Shown here: positions 25,683 to 33,107 of the stretch, one piece after another
Layout of the letters: every line of letters starts with the position of its first letter
Numbering within the stretch: position 1 is the first letter of the stretch
DNA from: Nitrosomonas sp.
GTDB taxonomy: Bacteria; Pseudomonadota; Gammaproteobacteria; Burkholderiales; Nitrosomonadaceae
Assembly: GCA_024281995.1 (NCBI GenBank)
Contig: JAMWZW010000016.1
Location: 1 to 45,690 of the forward strand
DNA: 45,690 nucleotides
Direction of reading: 5' to 3'
Made by a program: the position numbers and the translations under genes
Notes under the pieces: generated by a model
Told to the model about the DNA's origin: nothing
Database searches by the model: none
Seen by the model: only the letters and a program-made list of their open reading frames with translations

Positions 25683-26630
25683 ATGGCAACGAATAGTATT
25701 AATTTATCCAGTCTTGATGGTGAGAACGGTTTTCGCCTGGACGGTGTGTCGGAATTTGATTTTGCGGGCAGGCCAGTTAGTGATGCAGGGGATGTGAATG
25801 GCGACGGTTATGCTGACGTGATTATCAGTGTCTACAATGCTGACCCGAACGGTAGCTCCTCCGGCTCCAGCTACGTAGTGTTTGGCAAAGCTTCCGGCTT
25901 TGGCGCCACGCTGGATTTGTCCAGCCTTGACAGCAATAGCGGGTTTCGTGTGGATGGGGTTACGGCATATGATCGATCGGGCCGATCGATCAGCGGTGCT
26001 GGAGACGTCAACGGTGATGGTTTTGACGATGTGATAGTCGGTGGCAATCTGTTAGCTGATTCGAACGGTGAAAACTCAGGCTCCAGCTACGTAATATTTG
26101 GCCGTAGCGACTTTGGTGGTGGGATACCTGAAATCTTGGACACACCTGGGGATGATCTGTTACGAGGCACTGCGGCGGCGGAGCATTTTAAAGCGGGTGA
26201 TGGCAACGATAGCCTGATCGGCGGTGGTGGCGCTGATATCTTTGAAGGTGAAGCGGGCGATGACAAGATTAACGTGGCTGATCTCAATTTCGCATCGATT
26301 GATGGCGGTAGCGGCAACGATGTTTTGCATACGGACGGCAAGGATTTGAATCTGGATTTGGCAAATTTCGGCGACAAAATCCACGGTATCGAGACCATTT
26401 GTTTATATGGCCGGGGCGACAATACGCTGACTCTGACCGCAGCAGATCTCCTCGACTTGTCGGACACCACCAATACCTTGAGAGTCAATGGCAATGCGGG
26501 AGATCATATTACGGTACTGGATGATGGTTGGGTGGACAAAGGCAGCCGCGGCCAGGGTTATTTTCATGCTTATACCAATGATGATGCGGTGTTGCTGGTT
26601 GGGATGAATGTGACGGTGGATTTTGCTTAG
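25683..26630 (+). CDS. FG-GAP / RTX-like calcium-binding secreted protein
   Basis: The 315-residue protein has no signal peptide. Residues about 5-150 hold two FG-GAP (integrin-type) repeats: INLSSLDGENGFRLDGV... AGDVNGDGYADVIIS... SSYVVFGK, then LDLSSLDSNSGFRVDGV... AGDVNGDGFDDVIVGG... SSYVIFGR. Residues 160-215 have RTX-like Ca-binding turns (GDDLL, GDGNDSLIGGGGADIF, GEAGDDKI, GGSGNDVL). Such proteins usually leave by type I secretion using a C-terminal signal; relatives are often far longer, so this looks like a minimal version. ATG 25683 follows aaggag at 25669-25674. A second, broken copy of its start lies at 27849. Confidence 0.85.
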   Translation: MATNSINLSSLDGENGFRLDGVSEFDFAGRPVSDAGDVNGDGYADVIISVYNADPNGSSSGSSYVVFGKASGFGATLDLSSLDSNSGFRVDGVTAYDRSGRSISGAGDVNGDGFDDVIVGGNLLADSNGENSGSSYVIFGRSDFGGGIPEILDTPGDDLLRGTAAAEHFKAGDGNDSLIGGGGADIFEGEAGDDKINVADLNFASIDGGSGNDVLHTDGKDLNLDLANFGDKIHGIETICLYGRGDNTLTLTAADLLDLSDTTNTLRVNGNAGDHITVLDDGWVDKGSRGQGYFHAYTNDDAVLLVGMNVTVDFA

Positions 26631-26645
26631 CAAAACCTGAGAAAC

Positions 26646-26716
26646 TTTCATTTCGGGCGCAGCGAGAAATCTTTACAGTTGATTGAAAAAGATTCGTTGC
26701 TGCGTTTGGAATAACA
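26646..26716 (-). repeat. 71-bp palindromic repeat, copy A
   Basis: Read on the minus strand, this matches 27573-27643 at about 57 of 71 positions. Each unit is an imperfect palindrome from TGTTATTCC to GAAATGAAA that would fold into a hairpin, like a MITE or REP-type dispersed repeat. It begins 16 bases after the FG-GAP gene and could also end its transcript. Confidence 0.78.
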
Positions 26717-26895
26717 GATAGGGCTATTCAAAGCGAGCGTAACTTTAACAGGCCGTTAAACTATCTGCATTGTTAATCGCTGCGTGGGATTGTGTGCGAC
26801 GCCGAATGGCTTGTATATGAGCAGCCTGTATCAGGGGCAGCGCTTTCGGTGAGGGTGGATGGTCACGTCATCGATACTTGTTGAAAATAACGAAG

Positions 26896-27312
26896 TCACT
26901 CAAGCGAAATAACCAGTTTCTTTCCCAGCGCGGCAGCGACCTTTTCAAGCTGTTTCAGAGTCGGGGAATGATGCGGGTCTTCCAAACGTTTTGCGGCTGG
27001 CCAGGAAGTCTCCAGAGCGCGTGCAATCTCAGCCAGAGAACGCTCTCCACGCGCCCACCGGACTAGTAAGGCGGATTGTATCCGCGCATCCGGGGTAATG
27101 TAGTGGGCATCAGGAATATTCGCTGTTGGCAGCGGAATAACCCGCCCGGAATCCAGGTATTCTTCCAGAACCAAGGACAGTACCTCGGTGCCATTGAATA
27201 AGCATTCATCCATGGTTTCCCCTTGGGTAATTGCTTCAGGAATATCGACGAAATGCACGAAGAAACCGGAGGGCTCTTGCGCTTCAAAAATTGCTGGATA
27301 TAAGGTATTCAT
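26896..27312 (-). CDS. hicB: HicB-type antitoxin
   Basis: The 138-residue protein is the antitoxin of a type II toxin-antitoxin pair. Residues 1-60 form the partly degraded RNase H-like HicB fold (YPAIFEAQEPSGFFVHFVDIPEAITQGETMDECLFNG). The C-terminal 55 residues are a helix-turn-helix (RSLAEIARALETSWPAAKRLEDPHHSPTLKQLEKVAAAL) that binds the operon's own promoter. It overlaps hicA by four bases (atga), so toxin is translated first and antitoxin is coupled to it, the usual hicAB order. Lies between two inverted 71-bp repeats. Confidence 0.92.
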   Translation of the reverse strand: MNTLYPAIFEAQEPSGFFVHFVDIPEAITQGETMDECLFNGTEVLSLVLEEYLDSGRVIPLPTANIPDAHYITPDARIQSALLVRWARGERSLAEIARALETSWPAAKRLEDPHHSPTLKQLEKVAAALGKKLVISLE

Positions 27313-27494
27313 TTTAGTTTAACTCCGGTTTGTTTTTCGATTGCTGCCAGTAAACTTTTGCCTATATCGGTGGCGCCATGAACAGGGACGGGAACAATGC
27401 GATCGTTCTTTTCCATCATGTGATGACTACCGCGAATGCGCTTGACTTGCCAACCCTCAGACTTCAGTTTTTTGATGATTTCATTCCCGTTCAT
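27309..27494 (-). CDS. hicA: HicA-type mRNA interferase toxin
   Basis: The 61-residue toxin has the small double-stranded RNA-binding-like HicA fold with the catalytic His in GSHHMM (His24) and the VPVHGATDIGKSLLAAIEKQTG helix. It cuts mRNA and halts growth when HicB is lost. ATG 27494 is chosen, which gives the family's MNGNEIIKKLKSEGW start; the frame opens six codons earlier. No clear ribosome-binding site is seen. All key residues are present, so the pair looks functional. Confidence 0.9.
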   Translation of the reverse strand: MNGNEIIKKLKSEGWQVKRIRGSHHMMEKNDRIVPVPVHGATDIGKSLLAAIEKQTGVKLK

Positions 27495-27572
27495 AAGTAA
27501 ATGGTATATCAAAGTTGATATATTTAAAAGGCAGTACAGAGTTCATAAAAGATTCCCTAAATAATCCACGTT

Positions 27573-27643
27573 TGTCATTCCAAACGTAGTAAGGAATCTT
27601 GATAAATCAACAATATGGATTTCTCGCTGTGCTCGAAATGACA
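27573..27643 (+). repeat. 71-bp palindromic repeat, copy B
   Basis: The unit runs from TGTCATTCC to GAAATGACA, with arms that pair imperfectly (AACGTAGTAAGGAATC against GATTTCTCGCTGTGCTC). It is the same length as copy A at 26646-26716 and in the opposite direction. Together they bracket hicBA. Confidence 0.78.
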
Positions 27644-27723
27644 GTTTTGCGGGGACTCCGAGATTGTCACCAGGATTTTTTCGGCGTAGGATTGACTCCG
27701 TTATTTTAAAAAAATAAGGGAGC

Positions 27724-27808
27724 AAGTAGATACTTCATTCAAGTAGATACTTCATTCAAGTAGATACTTCATTCAAGTAGATACTTCATTCAAGTAGATA
27801 CTTCATTC
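27724..27808 (+). repeat. Five perfect 17-bp tandem repeats
   Basis: The unit aagtagatacttcattc is repeated five times with no difference. It lies 40 bases before an ATG with a good ribosome-binding site, so it sits in that gene's promoter region. Identical copies suggest recent expansion. It could be a regulatory array or a slippage product. Confidence 0.97.
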
Positions 27809-27848
27809 AAATGGATTTTTGATAAATTTTTTGAAGGAGTATTTGATC

Positions 27849-27866
27849 ATGGCAACAACAATAATT
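27849..27866 (+). pseudogene. Start of a second FG-GAP-like gene, cut off by IS481
   Basis: ATG 27849 follows gaaggag at a normal distance and opens MATTII, very like the MATNSI start of the gene at 25683; the bases before both ATGs are also alike. The IS481-family element begins at 27867 and the frame ends inside it. Nothing resembling the rest of the gene appears beyond the element's far end, so the insertion came with a deletion. Confidence 0.65.
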
Positions 27867-29085
27867 TGTAGTAGTCTCGACCCGATCTGACAGTTACCCG
27901 ATTTAACGATGTGTCTGTTAGATCAAATTCAGTTATTCAATGAGGTAATTTTATCGTCCCACACCCCCTTTGCGTCAATTAAAGTTTGCATCGGTGTACG
28001 CCCACAACACATTTTTCCTTGGTGAGTACGTGTGTTGTTGTAATACACCATCCAGTCATCCAGATCGTGCTGTAACTCTTCGATCGATTGGTAAATCTTA
28101 CGCCTGAATGCTACTTGGTAGAATTCCTGCAAGATGGTTTTGTGGAAACGCTCGCAGATACCATTTGTTTGTGGATGATTGGCTTTCGTTCTGGAATGCT
28201 CAATGTCATTGAGTGCCAGATAGAGCTGATAATCGTGACTCTCCGGCTTACCGCAGTATTCGGTACCGCGATCGGTCAGGATACGGATGACTCCCATACC
28301 TTGTTCGACAAAGAACGGAAGCACCCGGTCATTAAGCAAATCAGCTGCTGTGATCGGCGTTTTGGTGGTATACAACTTCGCTGCAGCCCACTTGGAATAA
28401 GTATCGACGAATGTTTGCTGATAAATTCGACCCACGCCCTTGATGGTGCCAACGTAAAATGTGTCTTGGCTGCCGAGATAGCCTGGATGAGCCGTCTCGA
28501 TTTCGCCATGAGCAACATCGTCTTCTTGTTTCTTCTCCAGGGCCTGCACTTGCGCTTCGGTCAGCACTGCTCCGGTCTCGGCGATATGTTTCTCCAAGGC
28601 TGACAAACGCTTCTTGAACGACTCCAGATTCTGACGCAGCCACACCGAACGAACGCCAGATGGAGAAACAATGATTCCGCGTTTGCGTAGTTCATTAGAA
28701 ACACGAACCTGACCAAACGCAGGTTGCTCCAGCGCAAAAGCTTTGATCGCTGCTTCCGTCGCTTCTTCTACGCGATTCTTGATATTGGGTTTACGCCGGT
28801 TCTCATCAATCAGTGCCTCAACGCCTCCTGCCTCCACGGCAGCCTGATAGCGATAGAAAGTATCGCGTGAAAAACCCATTACCTTGCAGGCTCGGGATAC
28901 ATTTCCAAGCTCGGCTGCCAGATTAAGCAAACCAATCTTGTGTTTGATGATAGTTCGTTGAATACTACTCATGGGATTACTCCTTTGCGCTTGCGCGCTT
29001 CGTTGATAAAGATTCACACCTCTATCAAACCGGGTAATCCCACCTTTGGCAAGACCTACTGTCAGATCAAGTCTGAACTACTACA
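27867..29085 (-). mobile_element. Intact IS481-family insertion sequence
   Basis: The element is 1219 bp. Its ends are inverted repeats of about 28 bp starting TGTAGTAGT and ending GATCTGACAGT, agreeing at 23 of 28 positions. One complete transposase gene fills it. No target duplication is evident, consistent with deletion of flanking DNA. Relatives of both ends and of the transposase occur as relics at 1965-2272 and 4773-4810. Confidence 0.85.
27929..28972 (-). CDS. IS481-family DDE transposase
   Basis: The 347-residue enzyme cuts and joins the element's ends. The N-terminal helix-turn-helix (LNLAAELGNVSRACKVMGFSRDTFYRY) is followed by a second HTH-like region and the rve integrase core. 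The DDE triad can be read as Asp in GSQDTFYVG, Asp in ILTDRGTEYCG and Glu in NGICERFHKT. ATG 28972 is chosen because aaaggag lies just upstream; the frame extends 15 codons further without support. The frame is uninterrupted, so this copy may be active and may mobilise the relic ends at 1965-4810. Confidence 0.92.
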   Translation of the reverse strand: MSSIQRTIIKHKIGLLNLAAELGNVSRACKVMGFSRDTFYRYQAAVEAGGVEALIDENRRKPNIKNRVEEATEAAIKAFALEQPAFGQVRVSNELRKRGIIVSPSGVRSVWLRQNLESFKKRLSALEKHIAETGAVLTEAQVQALEKKQEDDVAHGEIETAHPGYLGSQDTFYVGTIKGVGRIYQQTFVDTYSKWAAAKLYTTKTPITAADLLNDRVLPFFVEQGMGVIRILTDRGTEYCGKPESHDYQLYLALNDIEHSRTKANHPQTNGICERFHKTILQEFYQVAFRRKIYQSIEELQHDLDDWMVYYNNTRTHQGKMCCGRTPMQTLIDAKGVWDDKITSLNN

Positions 29086-29115
29086 CTTGAGTATGAATCA
29101 ATAGGGTTCTTTATG

Positions 29116-29979
29116 TTAACCATTGATAATTTCGCCACCGTTTGGATGCAAGACCTGTCCTGTCATGTAACTGGAATCTGCGCAAGCTAGAAAAAGGAAA
29201 CACGGCGCTACTTCATTTGGCATACCTGCTCTTTTCATAGGGGCATCACTACCAAATTCAGAAACTTTTTTTTCATCATAAGACGACGCAATAAGGGGTG
29301 TCCATATAGGACCAGGAGCTACAGCATTTACTCGAATACCTTTTTCGACAAGATTTTGTGCAAGACTTCTTGTTAAACTTACAATGGCGCCTTTTGTTGA
29401 GGAATAATCGATTAATTTTGGACTCCCCCTATAAGCTGTTACTGAAGTGGTGTTTATAATACAAGCTCCTTTCTTTAAGTATGGCATCGCGTATTTTGTT
29501 ATCCAGAAGTAAGAAAAAAAGTTTGCATGAAATGTCTTCATTAATTGTTCGGTGGAGATTTTTTCAATCGAATCAGATTCCCAGTGCAAAGCAACGTTAT
29601 TTATAACAATATCCAACTGTTCGAACTTTTTAAATGTTGTAGTAATTACTTTCTGACAGTTTTTTTCTTTGGCTAAATCGCCTTTAATCAAAATACATTT
29701 CTGTCCGGTTTCTTCAATCTCTTTTTTGGTTTGTAATGCATCCTCAGTTTCGCTCAAATAGGCAATCGCTAAATCAGCGCCTTCTTTTGCGAACAACAGA
29801 GATACAGCTTTACCAATTCCACTATCGCCTCCAGTAATCAAACAAACTTTTCCAGATAATTTTCCACGTACTTCAAATTCGCGAGGCTTAGTATCTGCCA
29901 AAGGCGCAAGTTTTTTTTCAGAACCAGGGCGATTCTGTTTTTGCTCGGGGCGAATCTTTCTTTTTTGTAACTTTAGCAT
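29116..29979 (-). CDS. Short-chain dehydrogenase, general-stress-protein-39 type
   Basis: This 287-residue NAD(P)H-dependent oxidoreductase belongs to the YhdF/GSP39-like group of SDR enzymes. After a 40-residue basic, proline-containing extension typical of the group, the Rossmann fold shows TGGDSGIG (49-56), DLAIAYL, KGDLAKE, INNVA (usually NNA-), the catalytic Ser in TTSVTAYRGS and the YSSTK dyad, then VNAVAPGPIWTPLI and a C-terminal MTGQVLHPNGGEIING. ATG 29979 is used; a TTG at 29988 would sit two bases after the stop of the proline-rich gene upstream. Substrate is unknown. Group members are induced by osmotic, heat or oxidative stress. Confidence 0.88.
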   Translation of the reverse strand: MLKLQKRKIRPEQKQNRPGSEKKLAPLADTKPREFEVRGKLSGKVCLITGGDSGIGKAVSLLFAKEGADLAIAYLSETEDALQTKKEIEETGQKCILIKGDLAKEKNCQKVITTTFKKFEQLDIVINNVALHWESDSIEKISTEQLMKTFHANFFSYFWITKYAMPYLKKGACIINTTSVTAYRGSPKLIDYSSTKGAIVSLTRSLAQNLVEKGIRVNAVAPGPIWTPLIASSYDEKKVSEFGSDAPMKRAGMPNEVAPCFLFLACADSSYMTGQVLHPNGGEIING

Positions 29980-29990
29980 AACAAACAAGA

Positions 29991-30161
29991 TTATTTTTGT
30001 GGGGTTGAGGGGGATGGATCATGTTCAGGCGGTATCCTTTCCGGTGGAATTATTTCGGGAGGAACTTCACTCGGTGGAGTTTCTTCCGGAAGGATTGGCT
30101 TGGGAGGAATACCATCTGGGGGAATAGGTTGAGGTGAGGTTGGAGGAACATGTAATTGCAT
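29991..30161 (-). CDS. Small proline-rich protein
   Basis: A 56-codon frame on the minus strand encodes 21 prolines in a repeated PP-x-x-(I/V)-PP pattern: VPPTSPQPIPPDGIPP, then EETPPSEVPP, EIIPPERIPP. It should form an extended polyproline chain and has no signal peptide. It ends just before the SDR gene on the same strand, which suggests co-transcription. No strong ribosome-binding site is seen. The skewed composition in one frame only, with a clean start and stop, supports it being coding. Function unknown. Confidence 0.6.
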   Translation of the reverse strand: MQLHVPPTSPQPIPPDGIPPKPILPEETPPSEVPPEIIPPERIPPEHDPSPSTPQK

Positions 30162-30227
30162 ATAATTAAATTAAGCTAAAATTTATAGAATTAATCTGCA
30201 TGACATTATGCGGTACAGTTTTAAGCT

Positions 30228-30398
30228 TCAAGGGGCGGGCGGTGGCCTTTTACCGGTAACGAAGAAAACAATTGAAATAATCATACCTACTACAAAAACA
30301 ATCCATGCTATCTCTACAGCCACACCAGCGATCCCGGTCAGACCCAGTATGGCTGCAATCACTGCGATAATCAAAAATGTAACTGCCCAGCTAAACAT
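30228..30398 (-). CDS. DUF1328 small membrane protein (YtjA family)
   Basis: This 56-residue inner-membrane protein starts MFSWAVTFLIIAVIAAILGLTGIAG, the conserved first helix of DUF1328, and has a second helix (AWIVFVVGMIISIVFFVTG) and a short basic, proline-rich end. A clear aggag ribosome-binding site lies before ATG 30398. The family is widespread in stress-related gene clusters, with unknown function. A longer frame on the plus strand here is its shadow. Confidence 0.85.
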   Translation of the reverse strand: MFSWAVTFLIIAVIAAILGLTGIAGVAVEIAWIVFVVGMIISIVFFVTGKRPPPAP

Positions 30399-30481
30399 TT
30401 TGTACTCCTATTGATAATTGTTTTTCCTGGAAAGAGGCAAAAATTTTATGTTTTTGTCCTTTCCAGAAAAACCACTTCTTT

Positions 30482-30811
30482 TTATTTTGTGGTCTGATTA
30501 AAATGCTCTAAAGCATCTTTTGCAGCCTTTCTGGCTTCTTCAGCTTTACCATCTCTTCCTTTTTGGGCAGCTTCATCTAAGCTCTTCAAACCTTCTTGTA
30601 AATGTTTATTTTCAGACATTTCCGATTTTGCAGCATTAGCGTGTGTTTTAGCTTCTTCTGCATGTTGCGTAATAGCTTTTGCATCGTTTGCCTTGGTAGC
30701 AGCCTCGGTATGTTCAATTGCTTCTTTCAAGTGTGAAGAACCTGCTATAGCATTGAGAGGATTAAATGCGAACAAAGCAGCTATAAAAAGACTAAATAAA
30801 ATTGTTTTCAT
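30482..30811 (-). CDS. SmbP-like small periplasmic metal-binding protein
   Basis: The 109-residue product has a signal peptide (cut after AIAG near residue 24). The mature part is an all-alpha bundle of repeated units like HLKEAIEHTEAATKANDAKAITQHAEEAKTHA, matching the heptad-like pattern of SmbP, the Nitrosomonas small metal-binding protein thought to handle copper. Compared with SmbP it has far fewer histidines (about seven), so metal capacity may be low. It lies in a run of minus-strand stress-type genes. Family call is from pattern recognition, metal binding is inferred. Confidence 0.75.
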   Translation of the reverse strand: MKTILFSLFIAALFAFNPLNAIAGSSHLKEAIEHTEAATKANDAKAITQHAEEAKTHANAAKSEMSENKHLQEGLKSLDEAAQKGRDGKAEEARKAAKDALEHFNQTTK

Positions 30812-30853
30812 GATTTCTTCCTTTTAATAATTAATGAATTGAAATAAAGATAC

Positions 30854-31051
30854 TTATTGTTGATCCGTGCAATAATGGGCAACGCGTGTTGCCTCATCGA
30901 TATGCGCTTGTTTCTCTGAAAGAATAGGATTAGAAAAACTTTCATAGGCCACAGCATTTTCTCCATCGCTAATTCTAAGCTGGCTATTCCATTGATTAGT
31001 GATGTCATGTTCTGCATTAATGATGGTATAGCCTTTATTTTCCTCAGACAT
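30854..31051 (-). CDS. Hypothetical 65-residue protein
   Basis: The frame begins at an ATG with a strong agaaggag ribosome-binding site seven bases upstream. The protein is soluble and acidic (MSEENKGYTIINAEHDITNQW... ENAVAYESFSNP... HIDEATRVAHYCTDQQ) with one Cys. It lies between the SmbP-like gene and an exported hypothetical, and its codon use looks coding. I do not recognise the family. A longer overlapping frame (30808-31134) lacks a ribosome-binding site and is rejected. Confidence 0.65.
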   Translation of the reverse strand: MSEENKGYTIINAEHDITNQWNSQLRISDGENAVAYESFSNPILSEKQAHIDEATRVAHYCTDQQ

Positions 31052-31096
31052 TTATTTACTCCTTCTAAATTTATGGATAGCTCATATATAGGCGAA

Positions 31097-31501
31097 TTAA
31101 TAACTTTTCGTACTGTTTCCTGATGTTGGTTCATTGGGATGCACAGGGACTTGGGTAGCAGGATCGTTCAAATTTTTTGATCCTGCTGTAGGATGATGTC
31201 TCTGATCATTAGGAGCTTTATTGGCATCTGGAATATGTTTTTCGTGTGGATGCTTATTCTCAGTTGCATTCTGATCCGCAGAAGAAGGCGTTGTAGGGTC
31301 CATTGTTCCCCTCGCAGTATTGCCTTGCCCGCTATTTTCGTTTTTGATTGGATCTGATTGACCTATATCGATTCTATCGTCATAAGGCGATTTCTTATCT
31401 GGAGAAGCTGCGAGCAATGTATTGCTTGATAATAAGAAAGCTCCTGCCAACAGTATAGAACCCAATAAATAGGAAACATTATCTGTAACAATAGTTTTCA
31501 T
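31097..31501 (-). CDS. Exported disordered hypothetical protein
   Basis: The 134-residue protein has a signal peptide ending near TLLAA (residue 32). The mature chain is polar and unstructured, rich in Asp, Asn, Pro, Thr and His (DDRIDIGQSDPIKNENSG, KHPHEKHIPDANKAPNDQRHHP, VPVHPNEP). Clustered His could bind metal, in keeping with the SmbP-like neighbour, but this is inference. An aaggag ribosome-binding site precedes the ATG. Confidence 0.7.
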   Translation of the reverse strand: MKTIVTDNVSYLLGSILLAGAFLLSSNTLLAASPDKKSPYDDRIDIGQSDPIKNENSGQGNTARGTMDPTTPSSADQNATENKHPHEKHIPDANKAPNDQRHHPTAGSKNLNDPATQVPVHPNEPTSGNSTKSY

Positions 31502-31540
31502 GGGTAGCTCCTTAATAAATTTTAGTCATTAAACTCGTGA

Positions 31541-31822
31541 TTAATCTTTTTCAAATTCAATGAGCTTGCCATTTTCATCGACTTTGAATTCAATTTCTTT
31601 CCCATCTGCTTTTTTTACTTCAACTTCATAGACTTTTAAGCCATCTTTTTTACCTTCTTCTTCAATACTTTCAATTTTTCCTCCTTGTGCATGTTGTTTT
31701 ATTGTTTCCTGAACAACCGAAGGCAGTGTCGATAGATCTACTTTTTTATCTAATAGTCCCGCAAAGCTTGTTGAGGCCATAAGTGTGGCTATTGCAAATA
31801 ACATTATTAATTTATTTTTCAT
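31541..31822 (-). CDS. PepSY-like periplasmic protein
   Basis: The 93-residue product has a signal peptide (cut after TSFAG near residue 21) and one PepSY-like/DUF2874 unit: LDLSTLPSVV-type helix LSTLPSVVQETIKQHAQGG, then KIESIEEEGKKDGLKVYEVEVKKADGKEIEFKVDENGKLIEFEKD. Such domains inhibit proteases or bind surfaces in the periplasm. A ggag ribosome-binding site precedes the ATG. It is the first gene of the minus-strand small-gene run. Confidence 0.8.
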   Translation of the reverse strand: MKNKLIMLFAIATLMASTSFAGLLDKKVDLSTLPSVVQETIKQHAQGGKIESIEEEGKKDGLKVYEVEVKKADGKEIEFKVDENGKLIEFEKD

Positions 31823-33014
31823 AAAAATATCTCCGTTGGTTTTTCGTTACGTTAAAAAATGATGGGCCTGATGCTGCTCAACCCGATTTTCGAATAAGCC
31901 TAAAAACAACATTTCAAGGCTTGCTCAGATCCTTTAGTTTTTAAAACTTTTTAGAACAGCGCTTCTGTAGATTGAGATTTTCCTGTTAACAAAAAACCCC
32001 GGTTAATAGTAAAACCAGATTGAGAGTAACTTTTCTCGGTTGGCGATTCCTTTTGACTAACATAAGATCCTCCTAAATCAAACTTAATGGGCCTGCATTT
32101 AAAGTTTCTTGTGACTTCATTGCATTCTTTTTAAAAATAATGCAGTGAATTGTTAGATAAATTTTTGTAGAAGGCTGATATGCAATGTCAGTCTTTTTGA
32201 TTTCTAGTAACTAGTGAGTCCTCATAGTTGTTTGAGAACATTCGCTGGATTAACTGCTTTCCTTCTGAAATATCGCGTTAGCTTAAATCTCAGTTCCTAT
32301 TCATTTCATACGAATCCATCATATAGAAAATTGACTTTGTTTCTTATTAACTATGTTAAAAAAGAAATGATAATTGGCGTGAGTGAACCCCAAAACATCA
32401 TAAGTAAAAGAAAACTATGCTTCTATGAATGAAAATTATGGCTTAAGAAAGTGTTCAATGTGATGAATGCTACTAAGGACTAAAAGCAGAAAAAGCACCA
32501 AATGGTGTGATTTGTTTCATGGACGCCACGCTCAATACACAATCCACACTAGAGTTGTTACAGAAGATTGGATAACAACATCACAAGACGGGCTCTATAT
32601 TTACGTCATCTGTGATAATGCTCGTTATTAACGCTCGCAAATCGTCACGGAATACTTATAGACTCAAAAAATCGAATTGATCTTACAGCTCGTCGTTTTA
32701 TGCACGTAATTTCAATCTGATTTTGAGCGCTACTACCGATTTTTTAAAAAAGAATTTTTTTGGGTAAGTACTATGAAACCATTGCGCTGTTCAAAAAAAC
32801 TTACAATAATTATTGTCTTGCTGCTTTGCGATGCTATTGCGCATTAGCTTTGCTTGTCTATGATCGATTTCTATAAATCAAATCAAATCAAATCAAAAAA
32901 CTTTCATTGGTTCATCAAAAATTTAACTAAGAAAACTTATTTTTCATATCACTAAATAATTTTGATTAATGCCTTCCAAAATATTTCTATCATATTTGTA
33001 TAAGTCGATAAAAT
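31823..33014. other. Long gene-free stretch with transposon debris
   Basis: About 1.2 kb hold no intact gene. The first part has the promoter region of the PepSY-like gene. The 72-codon open frame at 32214-32432 has no ribosome-binding site or recognisable domain. The middle carries a decayed IS630-type transposase (separate entry), followed by a short aaatc tandem run near 32875-32900. Confidence 0.6.
32470..32870 (+). pseudogene. Decayed IS630-family transposase
   Basis: Read across frames, broken pieces of the IS630/Tc1-type DDE domain appear in order: LKAEKAPNGVICFMDATLNTQ with the first Asp at 32522, then YIYVICDNARYYRSQIVTEYL with the second Asp near 32610, then ERYYRFFKKEFF with the Glu near 32730, then KYYETIALFKKTYNN. 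Each is joined by stops or frameshifts. The N-terminal HTH part is not recognisable. It cannot be active. Confidence 0.7.
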
Positions 33015-33036
33015 AAAAAACCCGCCGAAGCGGGTT
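33015..33036 (-). terminator. Terminator after the 92-residue exported protein gene
   Basis: The stem aacccgc (33019-33025) with gcgggtt (33030-33036) closes a cgaa/ttcg loop, a very stable tetraloop. On the minus strand it runs into a T tract (33015-33020 read in reverse). Confidence 0.88.
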
Positions 33037-33107
33037 GATTATTATTTTATTTGCAAGATTTTTACTTACCTTCACTGTAAATCTCTCGCATTCCCTCGGA
33101 TTATGAG

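Noticed and set aside
27724-27808. CRISPR array
   Set aside because: The 17-bp units are contiguous with no spacers and no cas genes are present, so this is a simple tandem repeat.
30208-30414. 68-residue plus-strand frame
   Set aside because: It is the shadow of the DUF1328 gene, which has a ribosome-binding site and a recognisable protein on the minus strand.
30808-31134. 108-residue minus-strand frame overlapping the SmbP-like and 65-residue genes
   Set aside because: It has no ribosome-binding site and its product has no coding character, while the 65-residue frame inside it has a strong site.
32214-32432. 72-residue plus-strand hypothetical protein
   Set aside because: It has no ribosome-binding site, no recognisable domain, and lies in a decayed transposon region.
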